Positions 1 through 11,000 of a stretch of DNA of 64,000 nucleotides are shown piece by piece (position 1 is the stretch's first letter; every line of letters begins with the position of its first letter). The stretch spans positions 9,917,840-9,981,839 of the forward strand of contig OX123185.2 in NCBI GenBank assembly GCA_944739405.2, written 5' to 3'. The position numbers and the translations under genes were made by a program. This stretch comes from Euclidia mi (lineage: Eukaryota > Arthropoda > Insecta > Lepidoptera > Erebidae). The notes beneath the pieces were generated by a model that worked only from the letters and a program-made list of their open reading frames with translations, ran no database searches and was not told the origin of the DNA.

Positions 1-500
1 ATAGTCTATTTTGCACATACATTAAATTAAACTAAACAAAATCTCACATACCTGCCATAAAGTCCAAAGCTGCACCAACAGATTTGCTGAACACTTGTGT
101 GCAGTGTTTCACTTTTATTTTGGGGATCAGATGCGGCACAACATGACAAGCAGTTAATTTTGGCATAATTTTAACTCCCCTATAGCCAGGTGAACATTCA
201 TAAAGAAGTTGTATGTGTTCCCATTTCGCAATGTTTTCTTTGCCCTTCATTGTAAATTTCAAATTCTTATTTAAGAGATAATTTCTTATACCTTTCATTA
301 GGTGTGGGGGGTCATACAATACAAATATTTTATGTTGCTCTGTTATAAAACAGCCACCAGTGTACTCTTTATCATTTCTCACCATTTGCATTCGAGTGTC
401 TGCAATCAAGCTATTTATTGGCTATATAGCTGGAAATTTGTGGCGCCTTGGTCACAAACTGTTGTGACAACGTGTAGATTTGCTTCCGTTAATTTCTTCA

Positions 501-1203
501 TCATCATCATCATCATGGCGGCCTGTCAGTAATCCAATATTGGATAAAGGCCTCTTCCCTCTTCTTCCATTCTTGGCGATCTTGTGCCCGACTCATCCAG
601 TCTCGACCTCCGTGTCGTCGAATGTCGTCCACCCAGCGTTGCGGCGGCCTGCCGCGTCCTCTAGTGTCCGCTCTAGGTCTCCATTGAAGGACTCGTTTTG
701 TCCAGCGGCTCTGGTCCATTCGCGCAATGTGTCCCGCCCACGTCCACTTTTTCTTCGCGATGATAACCATGACTTCTTTTACTTTGGTCTTATTGGCAGA
801 CTTTTGTGTTAGAGTCATGGTTTCAGTGCCGTAGGTTAACACCGGCATGACACATTGCTCGAAGGCTTTGACTCGGAGATGTAGGGGTATTTTGCTACAA
901 AGTATTTGTTTGTTGGCACCGAATGCGGCCCACGCCTGCGATATCCGCCGTATTACTTCCGCCGTTTGATTTTCAAAGCCCAATGTAACCTTGTGACCCA
1001 AATATATATATTCGGTCACTCTCTCCACTGGAAGCTGATAGTCCGTGACTTCAGGAATATTAGTCATTATTTTGGTTTTCCTCAAGTTCATTTGAAGACC
1101 AGCCTTTTCAGATTCCAGCTTTAAGTCCTGGAGCATCGTAATCATGTCTTCAATGCTCTCCGAGATCAGAACCAGGTCATCTGCAAATCTTATCTATCTT
1201 ATA
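501..1203 (-). mobile_element. 5'-truncated RTE-like non-LTR retrotransposon
   Basis: An open frame at 513-1145 encodes the region after the RT active site: an LRKTKIM motif, YIYLGHKV, then FEQCVMPVLTYGTETM, WTWAGHIARM and GRGRPPQRWVDDI near the end. This order is typical of RTE-like LINE polyproteins of arthropods. The 3' end (low coordinate) finishes in a short (ATG)n tail at about 501-516. A 12-bp target duplication TTAATTTCTTCA flanks it at 489-500 and 1204-1215, inside the P-like transposase exon. Only the C-terminal part of the polymerase ORF is present, so it was dead on arrival. Confidence 0.88.
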
Positions 1204-1408
1204 TTAATTTCTTCAGGACAGTTTTAATTTGATTTTTTAGCGACAATGTTTTTGTGGTGCCAGCTGAATAAGAAAACCACACTGGTTGCTTGTATTTTTT
1301 TACAACCCCCCTTATAAAGACCAGGACATGGTCATAAAAATTAGGTTGTCGTTCTTCTCCATCATTTACAAAACCTTCTATTTCATCCTTGGCTGCATTA
1401 TATGTACA

Positions 1409-1525
1409 CACGGCTACACACCAAACTATGCTAAACCAATATAAACTGATCGTTTAATATGCGGAAAGATCATACAAAGCGAGACCATGATAAACTGGTT
1501 TTGTTTAACTTGATGTGTAGCCGTG
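1409..1525. mobile_element. 117-bp MITE inserted in the P-like transposase exon
   Basis: The ends are inverted repeats: CACGGCTACACA at 1409-1420 and its reverse complement at 1514-1525. It is flanked by direct copies of TGTACA (1403-1408 and 1526-1531). Removing element plus one duplication reconnects the two halves of the transposase reading frame. It has no coding capacity. The superfamily is uncertain because the duplication is itself palindromic. Confidence 0.75.
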
Positions 1526-2000
1526 TGTACAAGAAGCACCAAAGGCCATTTCATCAAACACCAAGGTACAATATCTGTATTTATCTGGCATCTTAGCCAC
1601 TCTCTTTCTTAAATTATTAAAAATTCTTTCATTGCAGCCTGGTGAAAGGTTTATTGATTCCAACAGCTTTTGGAGGGATCGCCTTGAGGGTAACACACAC
1701 ATTCTTCTAAGAACTCTGTAGGACTTGGGAGATGGCTTGTACAATGAAAGAGCCAATATCTTCTCGTCTAAGGAAAATCTTCGGCCTTGAGACTTCTTAC
1801 CACCTTGGGTTATTTGCATCAGAAAGAAGGTTCTACCATTTTCTGACATTTTCGTTGTTAAAATGTTGAATGCCCTTGTCTTCGATAAATTCTTTGCTTT
1901 GAGTCTATTCATGCCAGTTTTCTTGCCAAGTTGCATATTGATTTTTTTATGGCTTTCTTCACCTCTGCTTGTTCAGCATGAGATATCTTGTATGAAGCTG

Positions 2001-2430
2001 AAAACAAAATAATTAACATTATTATTATAGTCTGTTTCTGCTGGAAATCTCTCTCTCGCAATTTGCTACATAGTGTTCTTACTATCATACAAATAGATTA
2101 ATAATGGTCAATTTACCCATATAATAAATAAGAAAGTGTGGTTGTTTCTTTGTTTCTCACACTTTCATGTCTCAACTACTCAACTGTTTGTCATGAAATA
2201 GGTATTGCATAATTATGTCATCAAAGGCACAGATAACATAAGTACAATCAGCGACAAAGGTCGCTACACATTTACGAGATTTTAAATGGTTTTTATTGCC
2301 CAAATAATTACAATTATTTTCTAAATCTGACAGCGATTTAAAACTGAAAAAGCTTTCTATACGAAGAAAACCTGATTTGATCGTAAATTATACCTACAGA
2401 ATAAGAAGTAGACAGTTTTGATTCATAAAC
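2001..2430. other. Intron of the P-like gene, nothing further recognised
   Basis: AT-rich sequence between the catalytic exon acceptor and a SINE. No coding, RNA or terminal-repeat signal was seen. Confidence 0.5.
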
Positions 2431-2590
2431 GGCCGGTTGGCGTAGCGGGAGTGTAAGCGACTGCTACGTCAAAGGTCGCGGGTTCTATTCCCGCTCAAGT
2501 CAAACAAACATTTGTGTACATGAACATGGATGTTTGTCTTGGTCTGGGTGTTTATATGTATAATATGTAAGTATTTACAAAAAAACGTAT
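2431..2590 (+). mobile_element. tRNA-derived SINE
   Basis: A tRNA-like head has a box A-like TGGCGTAGCGGG (about 2449) and a box B-like GGTCGCGGGTTCTATTCCCG (about 2474). A TG-rich body and an AT-rich tail (TATGTATAATATGTAAG) follow. There is no aminoacyl acceptor pairing expected of a functional tRNA, so I call it a SINE and not a tRNA gene. Confidence 0.65.
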
Positions 2591-2981
2591 ATAAAGTCTT
2601 TCGACTGAGGATTAAGGGATTTCTACTGCATTCTTTCCATTTTATCCTTCTACTATCGTTTGTTTCTTCAAATTATGAGCGGGCGTAGATTTTCGGGCGA
2701 GGAGATGGTAAGTAAAACAGCATTTGTACATCACTTCAGTTATTATTCTATATTCACAGTATAATTGATTAGGTATCGCAACAATTACAATTTCTATCAA
2801 AAATTAGCGTCCACCTATCACGTGGCCACGAGCGCCTGTTCAGCTGTTTCCTCGTTGACTGCGATTCGAACAGTGCTCACCTCGCCAGAGCCCGGTGTTC
2901 GCTATTGGCATGTCATTCTTCTTGGCGGCCTGTAACATTGTAGCAAACCTCATTGTTAACCACCAATGAGGTTTGCCTATA
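2591..2981. repeat. 391-bp direct repeat, copy 1
   Basis: Nearly identical to 6615-7005 with the same length. It begins ATAAAGTCTTTCGACTGAGG and ends with a small hairpin (AACCTCATTG, 8-nt loop, CAATGAGGTT) followed by a short TGCCTATA-like end. There is no coding potential. An open frame at 2840-3166 across its end is not recognised as a protein. Confidence 0.8.
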
Positions 2982-3105
2982 CGGCCATTCTGACGAATCG
3001 CACAACCTCGTGCGCATGATGTCCAGCATCTACAGGACGCAGCATTATTTCTCCAGACCTGTTCAATGAGTAAAGATGCACATTTATATTCGCTCGGCCT
3101 TTTCT

Positions 3106-3191
3106 GACCAGAATGAAATACATCGCTACTGCGTAGTATACCAACCATGACCAGAATGAAATACATCGCTACTGCTTAGTATACCAACCAT
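3106..3191. repeat. Tandem pair of a 43-bp unit
   Basis: The unit starting GACCAGAATGAAATACATCG occurs at 3106 and again at 3149 with one base difference (GCGTAG versus GCTTAG). It lies between the 391-bp repeat and unannotated sequence. Confidence 0.8.
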
Positions 3192-3769
3192 GGTACAGGC
3201 ATAGTGTAGACCGTGGCACCCTCTTGGGTACCAGGTCCTACTGACCGAATACCAAAATGCTACACAGGCTTATACCGAATACCAAAATGCTTCATACTAG
3301 GCTTGACAGGCTCAGCTGACTAGGCCCTTTCAATTAATCATCAGAGTGCGGACCGGGCGTACAAGGCCCTTTCGACCGACTCGCAACCATGGACAGGGCA
3401 CACTGGACCCTTCCGATCGACTTAAAGCGTGGAGCTACAACTATACAACACAAGTACATGCATACCTTTACTCAAGTAACCATTACTTAGCGAGTCATCC
3501 TACGGTGCGGAGACTATCGACGCTGGCAGCAGTCATGTCTTCTCATCAGGAATGGACGCTGTCTCACCGTTGGTTTCTTAAGGCTCTGTTTAATTTCGTT
3601 ACCATTTATCGCAGGCAGTTCATCCTCATCGAAGATCTTGGTTAGAGTAGTAAATATTTCTACCAGGTCTTCAAAATCCTGAAGCATACAAGTTTTAATG
3701 AGCCTACTTATGAACAAGGTTAAAGCTATTGATGCTTTAGTTTTATTCATAGAGACTTATCCAAAACTC

Positions 3770-4400
3770 TAGTTATGACGAGTTCCTCTATCTCAAACAA
3801 AGGAGGATGTCAAGACGAGATCAAGCGCCGTTCAGCTATCACCAGGGCGGCAGTAGAGCGTCTGAGAAAGATATGGAGAGTCAGCCGAATTACACGGAAT
3901 ACCAAAGTTTGCCTAATGAAGTGTCTGGTTTTTTCAATCTTTTTCTACGGGGATGAAACGTGAACACTAATGCTAGAAGATCGCCGAAAAATCGATGCGT
4001 TGGAGATGTGGTGTTGGAGACAGATGTTGAAGATACCGTGGACAGCATTTCGCACCAATAACCCCATCCTCAAGGAGCTTCACATAAGGGATAGACTTTC
4101 GTCGATTGTGCAGTTATGAATACTGAAATTCTTTGGGCATATCTACAAAAAAACGAGGACTCGATGGAAACACTTGTGGTTAACGGTTGCGTTGAAGGCA
4201 AGAGAGCCCGTGGTCGATATCCGACTCGGTGGATCGATGTTATCACGCGGGCTACGTAATCGACCGCAGTACAATGTGCGCGAAACGCCAACAACCGCCA
4301 GAAATGGAGAGATATCGCTCGGCATGCCGCAGCTTTGGAGGCAAACAATGGCGGCGCTCCATAGTCCTGTCCATCATCAACAGCCACGGCCACCACCACC
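3770..4400 (+). pseudogene. Decayed RTE-like LINE fragment (post-RT region)
   Basis: Across frames and stops the plus strand reads EIKRRSAITRAAVERLRKIW, TKVCLMKCLVFSIFFYG, then after a stop DRRKIDALEMWCWRQMLKIP and a run on to ILKFFGHI. This is the usual order downstream of the RT active site in RTE-like elements. At least two in-frame stops and a shift are present, so it is an old fragment. Nothing is recognisable upstream except the unassigned 3200-3770 segment. Confidence 0.72.
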
Positions 4401-5095
4401 AACAGACATTCAAGTACATCTAAACTACCATTTGTGGGTTACACACAGTGTTTCGTATGGGGACTGAACCCATAACACTCAGCTCAATGAGTAACCTAAA
4501 CCTACAATACTCGGCACAGTGTGAAGTGGTGAGATGGTCGCTTTAACCACTACGCCAATCGTGCACTATTTGTGTAACGGACGAAGATGATACATAGGTA
4601 GTAGGTACGATGACATATAGCGGATTGTTTTAAGCTACGCATGTGCCCACTTCACCTGACCGTTGAATCCAACAGAGGCTTATTCGTGCTAGGTTCTGAA
4701 TATCGGGGCCTGTTTCTGCTTTACCTGTAAGCAATCAATCGGCCTACCGCATCAAGTCCAACCCTGCCAACATTTTCAGGTCGTCGGTCCACCTAGCAGA
4801 GGGGGCCGGCCGTCCTTACGTTTACTGAGTCGCGTTCTCCACTCTGGACACGCTTGCTCCATCGCCCATCAGTCCTTGTAATGTGCAGATTTGACTAGCT
4901 CACTGACACTTAAGCTTACCTGAAATCAACTATTGTTTAATTTGACATAATTTACCACCTTAACGAAAGTCTCTAGGACTTAAAACTAAAGGAGTTTGAG
5001 ATTAACTAACTCACAATTAAAGTTTCAGACTCTATAAGACAAGGGAGCTAAAGAGATTCTAGACAAAAGCTAGGCATATGCCATTTGACGTCTCA
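4401..5095. other. No gene seen
   Basis: Includes short tRNA-like/SINE-like debris around 4490-4560 (a degenerate reversed box B region) but no bounded element. Confidence 0.4.
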
Positions 5096-5348
5096 CTATA
5101 GACTCACGCCTGTATCCCCGAAGGAGTAGGCAGAGCTATAATATTACACCCACATTTCGCCATGAATTGTTAAGTCCCATGTAATAGCGCACGAGCCTAT
5201 TGCCGTTACCGGGCATATCACTAGACTCCGTGCTGCTAGTGAGAATTTGGAAAAAATCCAATAAAACTTTTGCCCGACGCGGGAATCGAACCCGGGACCT
5301 CCGATCAGCAGTCGTATGCGCACGCTATCCACTGGACTACGGAGGCAG
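5096..5348 (-). mobile_element. tRNA-derived SINE, reverse orientation
   Basis: Reading leftwards from 5348 there is a tRNA-like head with box B (GGTTCGATTCCCGCG complement at about 5278-5300). A conserved body follows, including the complements of TTTGCCCGAC, CCGTGCTGCTAGTGAGAATT and GCCTATTGCCGTTACCGGGC. It ends near CCTGTATCCCCGAAGGAGTAGGC. The same body is found at 12575-12840 (+), 26345-26465, 40775-40895, 43836-44015 and 55514-55735, so it is a multi-copy family. Confidence 0.8.
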
Positions 5349-5349
5349 T

Positions 5350-6614
5350 CACGTCTCACTACATGACATCAACATCATACTACATGACAGCAACATCATA
5401 GTATGCTAAGAGAAACGGATGCAATCTATGAACATGTGACAAATTGTCTTAGCTTTAGACGCTTTCAAGAAATAGCAGCGAAATTCTATTAGTCTGAATA
5501 GTAAGATGTTGACCATCAAGATACTGACGAAAACTGACTAGTTGTGTCACTGATAGGATTTTCAAAGCTCACAAGTGGTATTCCGACTCAATCTCGGTCG
5601 TGAGACACCATTAAATGTTCTGTTGTCCCAAAATTAATACTGTAGGTACCATATCTTTCAAGCAGTAACTATACCATGCTATTATAACCATAAGTGTAGA
5701 ACACAACTCACCCTTCGCGGCTGTGGTTACGGATGCTAAACATAGACCAAAGCTAGGAATAGTCTTACGTTGTCTTACTTGTCTCACTGTAAAATTATAT
5801 CACCTGAAGGACTGACTTACCAGTTAGTGTCGCTACCATACCATTTACTAGTTTCTGTTCACAAACGTTAACGTTTTTTTTCCTACCAGTATTCTCTGAT
5901 ATCTTTTGAAACCTGAAAATAAGTGGCGATCTTCTCTCCAGCAATTTTATAACAGCGACACCATCTTTAACTTTGCTTTACGGCAATTTTGTGCCTATGA
6001 TGATGTAAGATTATAAACCAGCAACTAAACGCGTTTCCTTCATCATCATCACAGCGCGATATTTTAGCTCTCGATTTTTTTCTCTTCAGCGATATTTTTC
6101 TAGGTGCACGAATACATATACATACATATTTGTACATAATTGAATTGAGCTGTCATCGTGTTGTCAAATTCGTATTTGCGGCCAGTCACATTACAAAGTA
6201 GGTCGGTTATCCCGTTGAGGTTGCTAAAGAGATACCTCCTTGCTTACATGATGGTGTATGTATTGGGTTCACAATCAATTCAGTAATGACCTCTTCAATT
6301 TGCCGAACCTTGCGAGTAGCAATTCCTTAAGATGCGGCCGTCACATTTCATATTAACGCGGCGCGCCTCTTCAATGCGTCGCTTAAGGCGATTCCAATAA
6401 CGCAATTATGATGTTGGTGTTTCTTCACCATCTTGCAATATCAGCTTCAACATCGTCAGGAATGTCATTTCATGAGCAGAATCGGGTTACGTTGCTAGTA
6501 ACGGTTTTGTCACAATCGCCTCGTTGTTGATAAAATCATGGGTACTCACACGGGATCTGTCTTTCCATGATCGAATGCCATCTCCTGTTCATCTGCCCTT
6601 CGTAACCACTTCTG
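5350..6614. other. Unannotated stretch
   Basis: No ORF of note, no terminal repeats and no RNA-like structure were recognised. Confidence 0.4.
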
Positions 6615-7005
6615 ATAAAGTCTTTCGACTGAGGATTAAGGGATTTCTACTGCATTCTTTCCATTTTATCCTTCTACTATCGTTTGTTTCTTCAAATTAT
6701 GAGCGGGCGTAGATTTGCGGGCGAGGAGATGGTAAGTAAAACAGCATTTGTACATCACTTCAGTTATTATTCTATATTCACAGTATAATTGATTAGGTAT
6801 CGCAACAATTACAATTTCTATCAAAAATTAGCGTCCACCGATCACGTGACCACGAGCGCCTGTTCAGCTGTTTCCTCGTTGACTGCGATTCGAACAGTGC
6901 TCACCTCGCCAGAGCCCGGTGTTCGCTATTGGCATGTCATTCTTCTTGGCGGCCTGTAACATTGTAGCAAACCTCATTGTTAACCACCAATGAGGTTAGC
7001 CTATA
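6615..7005. repeat. 391-bp direct repeat, copy 2
   Basis: Second copy of the 2591-2981 repeat, 4,024 bp downstream and in the same orientation, with only a few substitutions. It is followed directly by TATATATATG and a LINE-tail-like segment. Confidence 0.8.
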
Positions 7006-7012
7006 TATATAT

Positions 7013-7115
7013 GTATGTTTATCCATTATCTAGTAACCATAGTACAAGCTGTGCTTAGTTTGGGACTAGATGGTGTTGTGTGAATGTGGTAGAATATTAT
7101 TATTATTATACAAAT
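7013..7115 (+). mobile_element. LINE/SINE 3' tail with (ATT)n end
   Basis: Contains CTAGTAACCATAGTACAAGC, then TTAGTTTGGGACTAGATGG and an ATTATTATTATTATA run. Relatives of this tail appear inverted at about 14350-14420 and, shorter, at 46055-46090, so it is a dispersed 3' end. Confidence 0.55.
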
Positions 7116-7438
7116 CTATCATAAATCTATGAATGTGTAGCGAGTCATGTCATTGACTGTACCTCTCATTCAAGAGTAAGTAAATAAACTACTCCACTGC
7201 AAGATTTGCTAATGTATCAATGATTCTTTATTAATATTCATCATTAAACTTTTAAATATAAAGTATGTAACCAGTGACCGTGACCAGATTTGTGTTGGAG
7301 TGAGATCTAATTTTGATGCCTCCCTAGCTCTAAGCTTTTGAGCTAGCGAGCCCCATAGTCTGCCACAGACTCCGCTCTATTAACTATATGAACAGGCCTG
7401 CCCTGTTTATAACATTCTAATATATAAAATTATTATAC

Positions 7439-7630
7439 CTGTTTTGCAATGCCTCTTTTGAAGTGAAGTTGATGGCTCGGATATTATTGTCTGTGACATC
7501 GATGCCTGAGATGTCGAAGGCATTGGGTTAACATCAAATCCTGCAGTTGAATCTAATAGTTTTTTTCCTTGTGTTGAAGTTGCAGAAACAAGGGGTTGCT
7601 GACTAAATACAGTGGTGAGTTTATGAGGAG
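7439..7630 (-). pseudogene. P-like THAP transposase gene, linker exon
   Basis: A 192-bp open segment has a canonical acceptor (TTTACAG before base 7630) and donor (CAG/GTATAA after 7439). It encodes a Ser/Thr/Pro-rich linker (for example STAGFDVNPMPSTSQASMSQ). The exon enters in phase 1 and fits the one-base overhang of the THAP exon ending at 7784. The low-complexity linker between a THAP domain and the transposase core is usual for this family. Assignment rests on position, phase and strand more than on sequence identity. Confidence 0.6.
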
Positions 7631-7783
7631 CTGTAAATAAAGAAGGAAGAACTATTAGCATATTTTAATCACTACTGTACTCTATGATGATTATTTGTGA
7701 AAAAGTCTAATATTTATTTGATTCTTTCATAACAATAATAGTACATTGTGTAGCAGCATATACAATAATGATACAATAATTAC

Positions 7784-10194
7784 CTGGAAGATGCAGTTGT
7801 GGGACAGCCATTTTACTGAGACGGTTGCTCAGAAAAATAACATACTCAGGAAAGTGTCAATTTTTTTTTTGGGATATAAAACAGTAGTACAATGAAAATT
7901 ACAAGTAAAGCATATTAAAATTAATAAAAAAATATTTATCATACTACTAACAACAATATCCACTTATTACTAAATAAAATTTGATGCTACGTGAGGTGTA
8001 AATATCATTTAAATTAACATTATTACAATAATTAACTTACAAATTTTGAAAAAAGCGAAAAGACAGCAAATGCCCAAAAAGTATGAAATGTACATGTAAC
8101 TATGGTTTAACTAGATGACAGAGATACAAGTACAGATTTCTTAAATTGTGTAACTGAGAGTGTAAAAATATCAATGTTTTCAAAGCTAGAATTATAGGAA
8201 TCCACGAGTGGGCGCAGAGGAGCGCGGAGACCGGCATTAGAGTTACAGACGTGGCTTGTATTGATACTAAGTAATCGGTACGGACGCGCTTGTCTACGCA
8301 TAACTGTCCTCGGAACTATGTAACAAAGTTTATTAATTAAGTCTGAACAGTCGTATTTATTGTGTACAATGCCATGTAGGAACATTTTTCCAAGGAGCAG
8401 TCTTCGGGATTCTAACGTTGAAAGTTCGTATTTTTTCAATAAAATATCATGCAAAACATGGTTGTAATAGCATCTGTAATGCAGAGCTCGTAAGAATTTC
8501 CGTTGAATATTCTCAATGGAGTCACTATATTTACTATAATAGGGATTCCATATCATTGTAGCAAATTCAAGACATGGTCTTACTAATGAAATATATAAAT
8601 ATCTATAAGTTGACGGACGCTTGAAATCCCTGCTGTTGCGCATAACAAAACCATACATTTTGAGAGCTTTATTAATTATGTTTTCTATGTGGATATCGAA
8701 GTGTAATTTTGAATCTAATGTCACTCCGAGATCCCGCAGTGACTGCACTCTATTTAATGTTGTGTTAAACAAACAATAGCTGTGCATATGTCGAATTTTG
8801 TTTTTTGTGAATGTTATCGAATTACATTTTGCAAGACTAAGTGATAATTTATTGGCAGAGCAATAAGAAGAGAGTCTATCTAGGTCGCTTTGTAGTAATC
8901 GGCAATCATCAATAATTTCAATAGCTTTGTAGACTTTTAGGTCATCTGCATAAAGTAAGAACTGGGAGTGTTTAAAGCAAGCACTAATGTCATTGATGAA
9001 TAGCGTAAATAGTAATGGACCCAGGATAGAGCCCTGTGGGACGCCGAATGTGACATGTATTTGCTCAGATTGAAAACCATTAACAACAACTCTTTGAGTA
9101 CGGTTTGTTACATAATAAGTGAACCAGCGTAGTAGATTGCCGCGAATACCATTAAACGCAATTTTGTGTAAGAGTATTTCATGATCCACTTTGTCGAAAG
9201 CTTTCTGAAAGTCTGTATATATTGCATCTGTTTGTATACGATTATCCATGTTTTTCAAAAGTGTTATTGATAAAGGTAAGTAGATTAGTATAAGTAGATC
9301 TACGACGGACGAATCCGTGCTGTTGTGTTATTATAAGCTTGTGTAAAGCTGGGTAAATTTGATTATACACCAATCTTTCAAAAAGTTTCCACAAGGTGGA
9401 CAGAATAGTGATCGGCCGATAGTTTTCGACATCGCTTTTGCATCCTTTTTTAAAGACAGGGGTCAAGAAACCAGATTTCCATTCATCGGAAAATACACCC
9501 TCGTTGATACATTTATTAAACAGCAAATATAAAGGATCGCTTATCTCAACTGCCACACGCTTCAAAAACGAGGGTGGAAGCCCATCGGGTCCAGCACCTT
9601 TTGAAGCATCTAGTGATTTTAATTAATTCCATATCTTGGATTTGTCCATATATATACTGTTAATTATATCACTATTTTTATGAAAATTAGAAGGTGGTTG
9701 CCATTTATGAATGTCGAGCGTCGATGGTTCATAAACTGATTGAAAATATGTAGAGAAAAGCCGACAGATATCCCACGGATCGCTGCTGGATGTGTCCTTA
9801 TATTTAACTGTAGATGGAATACCTCTATTGTCTTGTTTATTAGAAATATAACCCCAAAAACATTTCAGATTTTTGTGTACAGTGTCTTCAACATTTTTTA
9901 TGTAACTTAAATAACATTTACGACATTCTTTATTGAATCTACGGCGTAAAAGAGAAAATTGTTCGTAGTCGGATATGTTTTTGTACGTCTTCCATTTAGT
10001 CCACGCATTTTTTTTATTTCTGAGCAAATGTATAAGCGTTGGAGTGAACCAAGTAGTCTATGACATAGGTACTTTGCGATTTTATATATGGTGTTATTAT
10101 CCAGGCCAATTATTTCACCACCAATCCTTAAGACCCATGTTCTAAACCGCTCAGCATCATTTACTGGATCAGGGAAGCTGTGTAGGATGTACAT
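7784..10194 (-). pseudogene. P-like THAP transposase gene, second THAP exon split by a LINE
   Basis: The segment 10194-10056 reads SFPDPVNDAERFRTWV, then NNTIYKIAKY and CHR. The segment 7858-7784 continues with HFPEYVIFLSNRLSKMAVP. Together these carry late THAP zinc-finger hallmarks (C-x2-H region and the AVP motif). The join is interrupted by the LINE at 7859-10055. The acceptor is CTAG before 10194 and the donor is CAG/GTAATT after 7784. The phase does not match the 10949-11000 exon exactly, which suggests an indel or another decayed splice site. Confidence 0.78.
7859..10055 (-). mobile_element. Jockey/CR1-like LINE, 5'-truncated
   Basis: Reading leftwards, 10027-9623 is the region before RT (KNAWTKWKTYKN, YLSYIKNVED). 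9565-9242 holds the RT fingers (SGFLTPVFKKG, NYRPITILST, QHGFVRRRST). 9258-8107 holds FQKAFDKVDH, GVPQGSILGPLLF, the YADD active site and the C-terminal region. It is broken by a stop or shift near 9620 and a junction near 9250, so it is inactive. The 3' end is a poly(A) tail (poly-T at 7861-7871 on the plus strand). It sits inside a THAP exon with at most GAC as target duplication. Confidence 0.9.
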
Positions 10195-10948
10195 CTAGAA
10201 CCAAAAATAAATTGCTGAAATAAATCATAGATCTCAACTTAATCTAGCGATTAGGGAATGGCCCAATCCGGCTAGTACCTTTGACATATCAGACCAACAC
10301 ACTTTAAAAAAGATTTACAAAAACATTTCACAAGTCAAATAAATAAGTTGTTCATACAACGGACAAGAAAAATTTTGTCATCTTATGATTACTAAATAAA
10401 TGGGCTTCTTTGGGGGCCTTCAGGTAAGAAGGGATTGTTACACAGGGGATAACAACACTAACAGATATTATTACGAATACCAATAATGTTCATAAATTGT
10501 TATACTAGTCTTAATAACCCATAAAATATTAAAGTCTATGTCATTCTTAGTACCCATATTTTTAAGTTATGCTGGTATATATCATATCCTAGGCTATAGC
10601 ATACATTTTAATTTGTTTTTAAAGTACTTCCAAGTTTGTTTGTAAACTTGTGAGGATTAAGAGTATTTATGCCCCCCAGCTTATCATACGAATGCTTTAT
10701 CCACGAACGAGTGAGTACAATTGGATAATATTTGGTATATTTATGCAGGTTGTTAAGGATTATTACATTGTTATTATGGTTTCAAAACTAACTTCAGTTT
10801 GTTCCTTATTTATAAAAATAGCATCCAGAATCAGTTATTTCACTTTGCTTTTCAAAACTGACTTAAAGTTTTGTGTGAGTAGCTGCGAGAAATCATATAG
10901 CTTCACTTATAAACAGGTGTAGATAGAAGAGTTTGTTACATTACTTAC
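10195..10948. other. Intron between the THAP exons
   Basis: AT-rich sequence bounded by GTAAGT at 10948-10943 and the CTAG acceptor at 10195-10198 (minus strand). Open frames here resemble no protein I know. Confidence 0.5.
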
Positions 10949-11000
10949 CATCCTTAATGGTGATGGGGCACATAGGTACACAGCACTTGTTCCTAGACAT
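10949..11000 (-). pseudogene. P-like THAP transposase gene, first coding exon
   Basis: It starts with ATG at 11000-10998 and encodes MSRNKCCVPMC followed by PITIKD. The CCVPMC pattern is the first zinc-ligand pair of THAP domains. It ends at a consensus GTAAGT donor. This is too short to be found as an ordinary open frame. The 57 kb... of other sequence in the window contains no second copy, and its link to 10194 rests on strand, order and family domain layout. Confidence 0.7.

Larger units (their letters stand above)
52..1997 (-). pseudogene. P-element-like (THAP9-type) transposase, main catalytic exon, disrupted
   Basis: Reading leftwards, 1936-1532 encodes a P-element transposase N-terminal region (GRRFSLDEKILALSLY, RVLRRMCVLPSRRSL, then LVFDEMAFG). 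It resumes at 1402-1204 (YNAAKDEIEGF, DHVLVFIRGVVKKYKQPV) and at 488-52 (VVTTVCDQGATN, then DPPHLMKGIRNYLLNKNL). These match the RNase H-like catalytic core of P-element/THAP9 transposases in order. The exon has a canonical acceptor (TTTTCAG, exon base 1997) and donor (CAG/GTATG, exon base 52). It is broken by an RTE-like LINE at 501-1203, a 117-bp MITE at 1409-1525, and a frameshift with stop codons near 405-425. Upstream exons appear at 7439-7630, 7784-10194 and 10949-11000. The 3' remainder lies outside the window. I infer a dead P-like transposon or a decayed derived gene. Confidence 0.85.

Noticed and set aside
2449..2495. tRNA-like segments here and at 5278, 12590, 29311, 36400, 55710 and 56521 as tRNA genes
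   Set aside because: Box A/B-like motifs are present, but acceptor stems are not paired and each segment runs into a SINE body or tail, so they are SINE heads.
2591..7005. LTR retrotransposon bounded by the 391-bp repeats
   Set aside because: No TG/CA ends, no primer-binding site, no gag or integrase between them; the interior holds RTE and SINE debris.
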